Of a stretch of 64,000 bases of DNA, positions 24,768-36,532 are shown piece after piece; the stretch's first letter is position 1, and each line of letters begins with the position of its first letter. The notes under the pieces are model-generated. The model was not told where the DNA came from. It ran no database searches and worked only from the letters and a program-made list of their open reading frames with translations. A program made the translations under genes and the position numbers. The stretch is from Ophiobolus disseminans (taxonomy: Eukaryota; Ascomycota; Dothideomycetes; Pleosporales; Phaeosphaeriaceae): positions 533,524-597,523 of the forward strand of contig MU006230.1 of NCBI GenBank assembly GCA_010093685.1, written 5' to 3'.

Positions 24768-27700
24768 GCGGAAATACGATTGTGGTTCCGCCAGTGTCTT
24801 GTTACGACCTTCGGTCGCAATTGTGGTGACAAAAGGATCGAGGATATCGAGTTCGCTGTTTTGCTGTTACTTGCCCGCTGTAAGCATGCAATTTAAGCTC
24901 TTCCGCATCAAGGCATCCCTTGAGAAGCCGTACCAAGATGATAAATGCTGCTTACAACACCTTCTTCCAACTCACGACCACAGCATCCTCACACAATTTC
25001 CGTTACCATCAACTCCCCCCCTCCATCTCCCATTCATGAACCCACTCCCCCCTTCCAACTCAACACTCATAATTGCTACTGCTACGCCTCATTCACCTCG
25101 CCGCAATCAAACGAGATATACGCTTTTTCAAGCCTAGGGGATCTGGACCGCAATACCGGTACAAGGGACGAATCATAGCATTGCGATATTTGAGATGTGA
25201 TGAGAAGTATACGATGGTATTGCGGCGTTTTGTTGAGACATGAGGGAATTAGGATGTCGAAGAAGAGAGCAAGAGAGGTGAACTTGATATTGACACGAGA
25301 TGACGTGCTAAAATCACTACTGTAAGGACCCACGCCTTCCCAAGTGGACTTGAATGTTGGTTCTTTACGGGCGTCTACTGCGAGCGCCGTTTCGCATCTG
25401 ACTTCCCTGGATGAGTCTCGATCTAAAAGTGGAATTGCAAGTTTTCGCGGTGTCTTTATCCCACGCGCAATACTTTGCGACGACCCGCGAATTCTACTGT
25501 CATTAGGGCGGTGTGTACTGTTCCACGTTATGTGAGAGTGCGCGGTGTTCCTCGCGCCCACAGCTGTCATCCACCGCCTTGTCGCATTCGGCCCCACGGA
25601 GAAAAACAATAGAAATGTGATCCGAGAGATGTGTTGTTTCGAAACGCGTAAGAATGACATGCATCAAATGTGCTGCAGGGTGTCAGCACCTGTCATCCAC
25701 CTATCGATCCTCCCGATGCCGTACCACCAAAGCACACGCACACGTAACGTTAGGCTTTCACAAGCAAGTTTTGTGAAGCCGTCGTCTTCCTACGACACGT
25801 ATGTGGACGATGAACTCTCGCGCAAAGTGAGGCGGTCCATGGAGGAATCAAGCTTCTGCTTCTTAGGCTTACAATGAGCGAATCTTTTCATCCCAGTAGT
25901 CGAACAGTCCAATGATCGCTAATTATGTGAACCCGAGTGGGCTGGCAAGAAACAAGAGCGCGAATCATAGTATTTATCGAACCCGAGTGGACAGTAAGCA
26001 TAAAATACCAGCCAAGTTATTGGCTGGTTGAGATGAATGAGCATCGTTGCATGAGAGGCGAAAAGAATAGCAGGAAAGTATTGACATCGCTAGCTATAAG
26101 ATCAGCAGTATGCTATCCAGAAGAAGGGGAATAAATTTGAGATCGCGAGAATGTTTCGAAACGACTGTGCGCATGTAATACTTCGTATCTCGGTGGATTT
26201 CCGTTTCAATGCCAAGCATGAAGAACTGCTGTCCAGCAATGACAGACTGCGTCCAGCCTCAAGGGTCCGCAACAAGACGGCCAGAGTCGTTTTGTTGCTG
26301 TGCTGTCAAAGCAAATCGTGAAAGGAGACCCCTGATAGGGAAGTGGAAAGTTCGTTAGCCTGTCTCATGCTTGAGCCTTGACCATGCGTAGATGGTGGAA
26401 ATATCCGGCAAATCTACCGTAGAGGAGACTGGCCAGAACCTTGGATCTACAGAGCAATTCGCGACGAGAGTCCGATGGTTGTCTCCTGTACATGGCATGC
26501 AGTGATGCCACATGAGAGAAATATGATGAAGTTCCGAAACATGAACAAAGAAATGACAAATGTGGAGGGGAATGGGTCTTCTGGCGAGGCTCCAGCGACA
26601 AAGCCCAACTATAGTAGCCGAAAAGACGCCAGGTGGATGTCATGGAGAGTTGACTTTGCTGAAACAACATGACACTTGCATGAAGTCTGGAGATCAGTGC
26701 CTGTGCTAACGGACGAGCCGGTAATGACGCTAACCAGAGTCGCCTTTTGGTGATGGGTGGATACAGACAGGAAGGTCGCATCCGAGGTCGCAAGGCTCGT
26801 TCCTGAAGCACAGGCGCAGGGAAAGACGCCTTTGATAGGGCGAAAAGGAGTGAAACTCCCGTCGCTTTTGAGCAAACCTTGGCACAAGGCCAGACAGGAG
26901 CGAATGCTTCCCCAGTGCCAAAGCTGGATACAGCAGGAAACGATAGTTCGCCAGAGTTGTGGGAGGGCACGAGACCGGTAGAATGGCCCTAGGCTCACAC
27001 TGGACGACTGAAGGGAGCGTGGCTGCGTCTCAATAAAGCAGGCCTGCGACGCACCGGGACCCCGTCATGTCAGCCGGGTGACAGTGGAAGTCGTGGGACC
27101 GCGCCGCAGCGGGTTTTCGCAACACCAACATGGCAGCAGCACCACTGGGGAGATGTCGCGATATTGCGGATGGACAGGCAATCAAAGGGCAGATTGGGGT
27201 GCAGAGGCGCGAGCGGGCAGCGCTCGTGGTGGTGAGAGGTGCGCGCTTGCGATTCGCGCGAGGGACGCCACTGCGGTTGCCGAAATTAAGGCTCGGCAGG
27301 GCAAGGGTAACGGGTGGCTAGCACCTTCTCCAATTGGCCGCTACGAGGGGCAGGAACCACGGCGCTCAGCAGTCGACGACAAACAAACAGTGGCCGGGGC
27401 ATCACCGCGCACGTTGGACAGCTCGTGGAGGGATGCTCTACACATGTCATCGGCGCTCTGCCTACTTACGTGACAGACAAAGCCAACTGCATATGCGCCG
27501 TCAAGACCGTATTCGAGGGCAATGTTGATATACGACCCCTGCTAGTGCCGTTTGAAGGCCGTAGTATCTGCAGGCCGGCCAGGTGCCTCCAAATTAAACC
27601 GCCACGGAGGCATTCAGAGATTGGAGGGCCGCATTTGTTTCTTCCGCCTCGTCGCTGCCACTTCTGCCAGCGCTGCTCTTGAGACATACGTACAGTCTAC

Positions 27701-28863
27701 AAACTTCACACCAAGTGCAAACTTCAAGCGCGAATCTATTTATGCGACTATCGAATGCACACTTCCGCGTCCCGTCTCCGTGTCTAACCCCAATCGAGGC
27801 TGCTGGTGTGGCATTGGCGAGCGTGCACGGCTGCAGGGAGCACAAGTTAGCGACTCATCAACTCGACGCCTTGCCTCTTCCGCCCGCCCCCTGCCTACCG
27901 TCGTTTTGCGCCTGAACACCTGGGCGTTGGCGCTGTGGAGCCTGAGTCGCTGACTGCTGCGCGGCCACTCTTCTACACTCCACCGCCTACCGTCAACCCT
28001 CACGCCGTCCTCCTTCACCACCCCGCCGACAAACTTCGAACGGACTGCGCATCTATACCTCCCGTGTGCGCATCAACCGGCCGTGGCAGCACCGTGGATC
28101 TCGCCCAACACCCACCACCTCCTGTCGCCATCGGCTCCACGCTCTCTTGCACCGATTCCCAGAATCACCACCGCTCCTTCACACGCCTTTCACTTCTTCA
28201 TTCGCAATACGCCCTAATTTGATCATTGACCGTTTCATCTGACCGCCGGCGAATCTCCTTGATTGCACTGCGCCCCACTGGTCTAGGCAGGAACACCCGC
28301 CCGTCCAGGACAAGGAAGAACGCCATCCCTCAGCACGAATTCTTTGTTGTCGGTTGAAGAGAAAGACAACATACGTCAAGACCGAGATTATTGCTTTGAG
28401 CCTCAGCCACGCGCACTTCTTTGTCGTCCAACGTGGTTGTTCGCTTTCCGCTGCGCGTGCATCAGGCCTGTCAGCGTCCCGTGTACCTGGCCCACCCGAA
28501 CCAGTGTATCCGCAACTTCTCGGAACGGTCATTGTCAAACATGACGATATAGGCCGATACACAACGAAGATTCCTGCAACACCACCTTAACGGCGTTGCA
28601 TCTGCCATTTCTAGCTGCCCTGACAGTCTAGTGAGTTGTCCACTTCACCACCACCATCGTTATTGGTGGCTGACCGTGATTGCAGGTCCATTCTTTATCT
28701 TTGACATTCGTCAAGTACATTCGTTTTATCCTGCCCTGACAGTACGCTCCCGGCCTCCATCGTACTGCACAACGTCTGACAAACACAGCATCGCGAAACA
28801 CCAATTCGCTTTGATAGCGTCGAGATACATACTCCGACTTAGTGCTTCAGAATAATCTTCACC
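24768..28863. other. Long intergenic region upstream of the Msb2-type mucin gene
   Basis: About 4 kb with no domain-bearing frame. Composition changes along it: mixed at 24.8-26.9 kb, GC-rich at about 27.0-27.4 kb, then C/T-rich from about 27.9 kb to 28.2 kb, as in promoters or long leaders of fungal signalling genes. Several short upstream ATG frames occur before 28864 (for example ATG ACG ATA TAG near 28541). A long regulated 5' leader is possible but is inference. Confidence 0.45.
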
Positions 28864-31800
28864 ATGCCACGCTCCACTACAGTATGGGCCGCCGCGCTCG
28901 TCCTGGCCAGCTTCTCTGGCTCTGGACCACTCCTCACAACAGCAGAGGCTATGCCCGCACCAGGACCACAACAGACCCAGGGCCGCCCGAGATACTACTT
29001 CCCGCGACACGTTAAGCGCCAGATTGTGACCAACTCCACTGCACCAGCAGCGCCGACTCTTTCGTCTTCCTCGTCCTCGAGCACATCTCAGCAGCTTGAA
29101 TCACGGCAAATTGATCTCTCGTCAATTTTGAACCCCATTCTGAACCCTGTCCAGTCGTCAAGCTCAATCACCAGTCCGGTTGTGAGCCGAACGCCGACTC
29201 AAAGCGAGGCGGACAGTGCGGCGAGCACAGTGACTTCGATACAAGAGATTATCGTGACCCCCGTCCCAGATCAAAGCGAACGGTTGCCCGGATCTGGAGA
29301 CCGACGCCCATCACCTCCTCCAGTGTCCTCAGCACTTCCTTCTCCAGATCCTTCGCCAACCCCCAGCCCGAAAGGGCCCGAGGTAGTTTCTCCAAACCCT
29401 GCTCCTGTCGGTTCGTCGACTGGACTGCCATCTGTTGTTGTCCAACCGACTCCTTTGCCAGAACGGTCGCCTTCGGCGCAACCAATTGCCTCACCAGAGC
29501 AGTCACCTTCCGCACGACCGATTGCCTCACCAGAACAATCACCTTCGGCACAGCCGATCGCCTCACCAGCACCTTCATCTGTCGCGCGAGAGGGCCCATC
29601 TTCAGGAGTGATCCCCGACATCGTTCTGTCGGCAACCTCCGCTGCGTCCAACGCTGTGCCCGCCTCCAGCGACGTCGTACAGCCAACACCTTCAGCAAGT
29701 GCACCAGCTGGCGGTCTCCTTTCTTCGCTTCTAGGTGGCATAATCGGATCTACTGGTGGTCCTCTTCCTTCGTCTGTTCTACAGCCGACCCCAACTCCAG
29801 AAGTGCAGCCGACTCCTACGCCGCAGTCCCCCGCTTCTTCCGGACCCCTCGAGGTGCCCGCAGCATCGACTGGAACTCTTCCAGCGATAGTCGTACCTGC
29901 AAGCTCTACTGCAGTTTTGTCCCCACAGCTATCTGAGACCCCCAAGGATGCTGCATCATCTATTCAGGGACCTTTTATCCTGCCAGGCTCGACTGGAGGT
30001 GGCATTCCTTCATCTGTGGTTCAGCCAACACCATCTCAAGGGCCTATTGGAAGCATTCTTTCCTCCATACTAGATCCTTTGGTGCCAACGCCTAGCCCGG
30101 TGGTCGGATCAACAGGTGCCTTGCCCATCAGCGGCATTGTGCTACCTACACCTGGACCTGCCTCGCAGTCTAGTGACCCGTTGGTCTTCCAGTCATCTTC
30201 TGGTGGAATCGTCGTGGGTATCACCACCGCTTTGGGGACCGGAGCACCGTCACCGACACCCTCGAGCCCGCTTTTGAACTCTGGCGCGATCCCTACGTCA
30301 GAGGTCGCAGCGCCTTCCGGCCCCCTGAATCTGCCTTCCATCCTGTCCTCCCTCGTATCCGAAGTTCCTGGTGTTCTACCCTCGGGCTCTGCTGGCCCGA
30401 CTGCCCCAGTCACACCGTCTCCAGCTGCCACACCTTCAGGTGTTCTTCCTCCACTCGTCTCCTCCCTAGTTTCAGATGCCTCCAGGCTTCTCTCTTCGGT
30501 GGTACCTGAAGTTCCTGCATCTGTTGTCCCTAGCATTGTGTCGAGCTTGCTTTCTGAGCTTCCGGCAGCCACTGGCTCGGCGCCTGTGTCTCTTCCGCCT
30601 GTGAACAGCGTTGTTTCGAGCGTACTTTCTGAGATCCCCTCTGGTGTTGTACCGACACCCTCTGTTGTTGTGCCAACACCTTCCGGCATTGTCCCTACGC
30701 CTTCTGCTGGTGAACCCTCTGCCTCTGGTGTAATTCCTACGCTTTCGGGTGTTCTTCCTTCCTCAGGCGTGCCAACGCCTTCAGGCGTTACTCCTTCAGG
30801 TGTCGTTCCTTCCTCAGGTGTGCCTACACCTACGGGCGCTGTGTCTTCACAGTCGGAGCCTGCCAGTGCTGGAACGATTCCGATCGCCAGCGAGACGCTC
30901 ACGCCGTCTGGCATTACACCTTCACCGGTCAGCGGAACGCCTAGCCCAACTCCTTCTGGACTCACACCATCCGCTGGAAGCCTGACCAACTCAGGCATCA
31001 CGCCTTCGTCGGGATCGTTCGGAACAGGAGCATCGCCCACCCCGGTCGCTACTCCATCTTCTGGGCTCTCCAGCATTCCAGCTTCTGAACTGCCAGCATC
31101 GACCCAGACTCCTGGATCTCTCAGCAGCGCCACCAAATCCGAGGCCCTCGCATCCCCAACGCTGGTTTCAAACACCATTGTGACCGATACTGCCACTATT
31201 GCCATCCCATCAACCCCGGCCGTCGTCACACCAACACCAACACCAGTCCAATCCCAGAGAGCAACTGGATCTGACAGTGCAACGAGCATGGTCGTTGGCT
31301 CGAGCATTGTTCAACAGCCAACACCCAGCGTTCCAATTTCTCCCACTGCGAGTGTAAGCGGAATTCCATCGTCTTTGCCAAAGATGATTGCACCACCTGG
31401 AGGAGTTCCAGGTCAGATGTCTGCGGATAGCTTCATGGGCCAGGTCTGCTTCAAGTGGCCGCTCAACTATCCTTTCGTGTCTGCCAATGATGGTGGCCTT
31501 CAGATATTCCATTACCTCCCCAAGGCTGTTGCAGATGGTCTCAACATCTCAGTGTCCGACGTGAAGAATGTTGGCTTGAAGCCTCTTGATACGACTGCAT
31601 TCCAGGGTTTCATCACAACCATGGCCTTGTTCACCATCCCTAAGGACCTGTCATCGAAGTTGCAAGCTCAGCTTCACAACCCCACTGATGTGTTCTGGCA
31701 CAACAACGACACGACAGTCAACGACCTCACGAGCTTGATCAATGTTGCCTGCCCTCTTGCAGCCGGCAAACTTCCCGCGGATGGCTCGGTTCCTAATCAA

Positions 31801-32196
31801 GCTGCCAACCCCGCTGCATCATCTAGCGGAGGAGCCGGTGATGGCGGCGCCATTGGAGGTGATATCGGCGCTAGCCGCCCCATCAACGGGTCCGCTGCCG
31901 GTATTGCCACTGGTGCTATTGTGGGTGCCATTGCCTACGGTGCGGCCATGTTCTTTGTCGCTCGCAGGTACAGGAACAAGCGCATTGCTCACCAGCGGGC
32001 TAGCTCCGTGCCCAGCACCGGAAGCCGTATGACTTATGGCTCCATCCCTGGCGGCGCTGCTGCTTGGATGCATGGTGCTCGCAACGGGAGAATGACGCCT
32101 GGCAGTAGAGGTAGCAGCAGCAGCCAAGGGCGCAGTGTTCGCACGCAGCAGATCTCTGCACCTGTCATGGCTGAGAACTCTCTCGGCTGGAATTGA
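28864..32196 (+). CDS. MSB2: Msb2-type signalling mucin (transmembrane osmosensor/surface sensor)
   Basis: One uninterrupted 1110-residue frame. The N-terminus MPRSTTVWAAALVLASFSG is a signal peptide, followed by a Kex2-like site (HVKRQ, about residue 54). Residues 60 to about 840 are Ser/Thr/Pro-rich mucin sequence with short tandem repeats, including three copies of SPSAQPIASPEQ-like units (about 205-240) and PTPSG(V/I)VP repeats (about 590-660). A conserved extracellular domain follows at about 850-964 (VCFKWPLNYPFVS, QIFHYLPKAVADGL, FITTMALFTIP), matching the membrane-proximal domain of fungal Msb2. A single membrane helix lies at about 1010-1034 (AAGIATGAIVGAIAYGAAMFFVA), then RRYRNKR stop-transfer and a tail of some 75 residues. 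Msb2 feeds the Cdc42/Ste11 filamentation and invasion MAPK pathway and surface sensing in plant pathogens. Identification rests on domain order and the conserved block, so an Hkr1-like variant cannot be fully excluded. Confidence 0.82.
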   Translation: MPRSTTVWAAALVLASFSGSGPLLTTAEAMPAPGPQQTQGRPRYYFPRHVKRQIVTNSTAPAAPTLSSSSSSSTSQQLESRQIDLSSILNPILNPVQSSSSITSPVVSRTPTQSEADSAASTVTSIQEIIVTPVPDQSERLPGSGDRRPSPPPVSSALPSPDPSPTPSPKGPEVVSPNPAPVGSSTGLPSVVVQPTPLPERSPSAQPIASPEQSPSARPIASPEQSPSAQPIASPAPSSVAREGPSSGVIPDIVLSATSAASNAVPASSDVVQPTPSASAPAGGLLSSLLGGIIGSTGGPLPSSVLQPTPTPEVQPTPTPQSPASSGPLEVPAASTGTLPAIVVPASSTAVLSPQLSETPKDAASSIQGPFILPGSTGGGIPSSVVQPTPSQGPIGSILSSILDPLVPTPSPVVGSTGALPISGIVLPTPGPASQSSDPLVFQSSSGGIVVGITTALGTGAPSPTPSSPLLNSGAIPTSEVAAPSGPLNLPSILSSLVSEVPGVLPSGSAGPTAPVTPSPAATPSGVLPPLVSSLVSDASRLLSSVVPEVPASVVPSIVSSLLSELPAATGSAPVSLPPVNSVVSSVLSEIPSGVVPTPSVVVPTPSGIVPTPSAGEPSASGVIPTLSGVLPSSGVPTPSGVTPSGVVPSSGVPTPTGAVSSQSEPASAGTIPIASETLTPSGITPSPVSGTPSPTPSGLTPSAGSLTNSGITPSSGSFGTGASPTPVATPSSGLSSIPASELPASTQTPGSLSSATKSEALASPTLVSNTIVTDTATIAIPSTPAVVTPTPTPVQSQRATGSDSATSMVVGSSIVQQPTPSVPISPTASVSGIPSSLPKMIAPPGGVPGQMSADSFMGQVCFKWPLNYPFVSANDGGLQIFHYLPKAVADGLNISVSDVKNVGLKPLDTTAFQGFITTMALFTIPKDLSSKLQAQLHNPTDVFWHNNDTTVNDLTSLINVACPLAAGKLPADGSVPNQAANPAASSSGGAGDGGAIGGDIGASRPINGSAAGIATGAIVGAIAYGAAMFFVARRYRNKRIAHQRASSVPSTGSRMTYGSIPGGAAAWMHGARNGRMTPGSRGSSSSQGRSVRTQQISAPVMAENSLGWN

Positions 32197-33216
32197 GCGC
32201 CACGTTGCATCATGTCTCCACCCACACGACTCTCTGTACCATATTGTGGACCCATGAAGGCGCTCGACCTCGCCTGAGGCGTGTGTCTTCTGATGTATAT
32301 TTACGACGTCCACCCTGCCTTCACAGCATCTCTGTTTGGATCTTTTCGCGTCTGCGAATCGACCTCGTCCACAGCTAGCATACTGCATCTAGCCGCATCT
32401 CTCACATCTCGTCGACTCGCATCTACCATTCTACCACACTCATTATCCAACAAACCATATAAACCCGATACTATACTTTAACATTTGCTTGTATTTCATT
32501 CCATTCTTAGATACCAGTCTACGCTACAACAGCTAGACCGCTTTTTTTCTGTTGATCTATTCAAGATCGGATTTGGACCATCATCTGCGGAGATGGTAGG
32601 AGGCTTGGAGTGGTATGTGCTCAGTATTTATTGGAAGCTTGGTGGAGTGAGGGGTGGCACTTGTGGGGATGATTGATATTCCAAGTAAATAGGTGTTGTG
32701 TGAGGGGAATGAAAAAAGTATATAAACACGATCTTGCCTATGCGGGTAAATGTGATCTCAACTGTGTGATGAACAATCTCACAACGTCGCGACCGTGAAT
32801 TTTATCGAGAATGGTAGAGAAGTGTCGTGCGGGAGCTGCAATTGGCAAGGAGCGCACATGTTTCAAAAGCCTTACGCTCGTGGGTGAGGGGTGGAGTCAG
32901 CTTGGGCGGTGTGTTGCGCATTTCGTCTGCAATCGACGGTTTGCGGAAACTGCCGAGTTGGGAAAGTTGGGAAAGAGCGACCTGACCCCTGCGGAAGCAA
33001 CTCTTGGCATAGCTTTGAGCCCACCTGTCGCGAACCATAGCAGCAGCCAGGTTGCTACATATCACCCAATCCGCGCACCTTGTGCCTCTCAACATAATTC
33101 GTACCGGTCTACGTTTCTTGAAGACCTTTGGCGTCTGCCTACGCGACCGCGAATTGGCTACATAAAGCCACGTTCCTCGAATCACCCCTCCGCAATACAC
33201 ACCTCGAGCCGCGAAG
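32197..33216. other. Intergenic between MSB2 and SEC27
   Basis: About 1 kb in tandem orientation, containing the mucin 3' end and the Sec27 promoter. No supported gene. Confidence 0.5.
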
Positions 33217-36200
33217 ATGCGTTTGGACGTGAAGGTGGGGCACAATTCGCAGTTGTGGGCACGGAAAACAGCAGTCAGGGCTAACGGAGCTTTCCAAATA
33301 GAGACAACTCTTTGCGCGGTCCGAGAGGGTCAAGGGTAAGCTCCCACAAATATGTCGTCGAGACTATACTAACTGTCTACAGGAATCGGTAGGAACAGCA
33401 CCTCACGGGAGATGGCCGCTAGCTAAACATCGTCAAGACTTTCACCCGACCGAGCCATGGATCCTCACGACCCTATACAGCGGTATGCATAGCTTGGATA
33501 TTGGAATATAGGCAGAGGGCTGACGAGACAGGACACGTCCATATTTGGTCGTATATCACGCAGTCGATTGTCAAGACCTTCGAACTCACCGACGTACCCG
33601 TCCGCGCCGGTCGCTTCATCGCCCGAAAGAATTGGATAGTCGCAGGTAGGACACTTTTGCTCTGAATTGCGCGAGGGCGGAGTTGACAGGGCTCGAATAT
33701 AGGCTCCGATGACTTCCAACTGCGCGTATACAACTACAACACCTCGGAGAAGGTCACATCGTTCGAGGCTCATCCAGACTACATCCGAGCCATCGCTGTG
33801 CACCCGACACAACCATTCGTCTTGACCGCTAGCGTGGGTAGCCCTGGGTTCAACGGGCAGTGATTCGGCTGATTTAGTGACAGGATGACATGACAATAAA
33901 ACTCTGGGACTGGGACAAGTCATGGAAGTGTATGTGCATGCTCTATCGCAGCAATCGAGGCTCGACTGACAATCTCCAGGCGTACAAGAGTTCGCGGGCC
34001 ACCAGCACTACGTTATGGGCATTGCCATAAATCCCAAAGACCCCAACACATTCGCCTCGGCTTGTCTCGACAGAACGGTCAAGATCTGGTCGCTCGGCAG
34101 CTCGACGCCAAACTTCACCCTCGAGGCGCACGAGACAAAGGGCGTCAACTTCATCGACTACTACCCACAATCGGACAAGCCGTACCTCCTCACAACCTCG
34201 GACGACCGAACAGTCAAGGTCTGGGACTATACCACTAAGGCTCTGATTGCGACACTGGAAGGCCACACATCGAACGTCAGCTTTGCCGTTTACCACCCTG
34301 AGCTACCAGTCATCATCTCTGGATCCGAAGACGGAACAATCAAGATCTGGCATTCTTCAACTTACCGGTTAGAGCAATCGCTAAACTACGGGCTCGAGCG
34401 TGCGTGGTGCGTGGCATACCAAAAGGGCAAAAATGGCGTTGCGCTGGGTTTCGATGATGGAGCTGTTGTCATTACCATGGGCCGCGAGGAGCCGGCAGTC
34501 AGTATGGACGCCGGTGGCAAGCTTCTTTGGGCAAAGCACAACGACATTCTTACCTCAGCCATCAAGGGTAGCGATCAGCTGAAAGACGCTGAACGGCTCT
34601 CACTTCCGTCCAAGGACCTTGGCTCAACCGAAATTTACCCACAGGACCTGCTTCACTCGCCAAATGGACGCTTTGTCGCTGTATGTGGCGACGGCGAGTT
34701 CATCATCTACACTGCGCTTGCACTTCGTAACCAGGCTTTCGGTTCAGCACTGGACTTTTGTTGGGCGTCTAGGGAGCACGACAAGGACTACGCTATTCGG
34801 GAATCTTCCACAAGTATTAAGATCTTCCGCAACTTTAAGGAGCGAAGCGTCTTGAATGTTGGCTTCTCTGCTGACGGACTCAGCGGCGGTGTACTGCTTG
34901 GTGTGAAAGGCCAGGGCGGCATCGGTCTGTTTGATTGGGACAGCGGCGCCCTCGTCCGACGGATAGAAGTCGAGCCCAAGAGCGTGTTCTGGTCGGAGAG
35001 CGGCGAGCTTGTCACCTTGGCGACCGAAGACACATTCTACGTTCTGCGGTACTCGAGAGAGGCTTATCTCGAAGCGGTGCAGAATGGCGAGGTCGACGAG
35101 GATGGCGCGGAGTCTGCTTTCGAGGTTGTTTGCGACATCAACGAGAGGTATGGCTGGCATTGACCCGCATGATTTAATTTACTAACAGCATTACAGTGTG
35201 CGCACGGGTTGCTGGGTTGGCGACTGCTTCATCTACACCAACAGTACCAACCGCCTCAACTACCTTGTCGGCGACCAAACATACACCATCTCACACTTCG
35301 ACTCTCCACACTACGTCCTCGGCTACCTCCCGCGTGACAGCCGCATCTACATTGCCGACAAGGACGTCAACGTTGTTTCATTCGCCCTCTCCCTGGCTGT
35401 TGTTGAGTACCAAACCCTCATCCTCCGTGGCGACCTAGAGGCTGCCGATGAACTCCTGCCCACTGTACCCAAGGACCAAAACAACAAGATCGCCCGTTTC
35501 CTCGAAGGTCAAGGCTACAAGGAGAAGGCACTCGAAGTCGCCACGGACCCCGAGCACCGTTTCGACCTCGCCCTTTCCCTCGGCGAACTTCAACAAGCCG
35601 TCACCATCGCCCGCGAGCAGGACACAGAACACAAGTGGAAGACAGTCGGCGACGCAGCCCTCACAAACTGGGACGTCAAACTCGCGCAAGAATGCTTCGT
35701 CAAAGCCAAGGACCTCGGCTCCCTTTTACTGCTCTACAGCGCTACATCCGATCAAGCTGGTCTCCGCGAACTCGCTACCCTCGCCCAGTCCGCCGCAAGC
35801 AACAACGTCGCTTTCTCGGCCCTCTGGCAAGTCGGCGACATCGAAGCGTGCACAGACCTCCTCGTCAAGACCAACCGCTTCGCAGAGGCCGTGCTCTTCG
35901 CTCAGACGTATAAACCTAGCACTGCGCCTGCGCTCGTCAAGCAGTGGAAAGCGAACCTCGAGAAAGAGAACAAGATTAAAGTGGCAAGGCTGTTGGGCCA
36001 GCCGCCTGCGGAGGGCGAGGGCGATGACGAGATGTTTCCCGAGTGGGATGAGTATTTGAGACTCGAGCGTGAGGGCGGGACGGTGGAGGATCTGTTGGTG
36101 CAGGATGATGGGGTTGAGGCTGAGGATGCGGCGGAGGAGGTTGTTGCTGATGCAGAGGAGGATGAAGAGGATGAGGATGAAGAGGAGGATGAAGATGATG

Positions 36201-36229
36201 AGGAGGACGAGGATGAGGATGATGAGTAG
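33217..36229 (+). CDS. SEC27: Coatomer beta-prime subunit (COPI), nine exons with a 6-nt microexon
   Basis: Exons: 33217-33234, 33302-33335, 33383-33388 (6 nt), 33438-33482, 33532-33645, 33703-33833, 33884-33929, 33980-35147, 35197-36229; 864 residues. It is the beta-prime subunit of COPI, which coats Golgi-to-ER retrograde vesicles. The start MRLDVKRQLFARSERVKGIDFHP continues as TEPW and is near-identical in pattern to yeast Sec27. Two seven-bladed WD40 propellers follow (for example AHPDYIRAIAVHP, ASACLDRTVKIWSLG, ISGSEDGTIKIW), then an alpha-solenoid. The C-terminal tail is very acidic (about 25 Asp/Glu after residue 835). The microexon GAATCG supplies Gly and part of Ile-Asp in the invariant KGIDFHP motif, and skipping it would keep frame but delete two residues. 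Introns are 47-67 bp, all with GT-AG ends. Confidence 0.97.
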
Positions 36230-36532
36230 AGGGTGGTGGAGGGTATGAGGCGGATTGGATTGGACTAAGGTATGATTAAAATGAAGATATTTCCACATTG
36301 CAGCTATGTTGTTTGTGAAGGTTTGGGATTTGAAGAGTGGAAAGTTGGAACGCGTGAGAGTAGCATTGCGATGAGGGTATTGTTACCAGCCCCTTGTTCT
36401 AAGATGTAGCCCATATGCCTACTGAGCCGAGTGCCAAACATACGCCACCCATATATACGCAGCAGCACGTATTCCATATCTTCCCAACATACGCACATGT
36501 ACAAAGCCCACCTCCCACGACCGCAACTCAGG

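Noticed and set aside
25082..25660. 192-codon minus-strand frame in the 24.8-28.8 kb intergenic region
   Set aside because: It has no domain and no similarity I recognise; such a length can occur by chance in DNA of this composition.
30036..31307. 423-codon open frame antisense to the mucin gene
   Set aside because: It mirrors the low-complexity Ser/Pro codons of the sense gene and has no domain or splice support.
35726..36298. 190-codon Ile/Leu-rich frame antisense to the SEC27 3' end
   Set aside because: It is the complement of the Asp/Glu-rich tail of Sec27; hydrophobicity is an artefact of the acidic codons.
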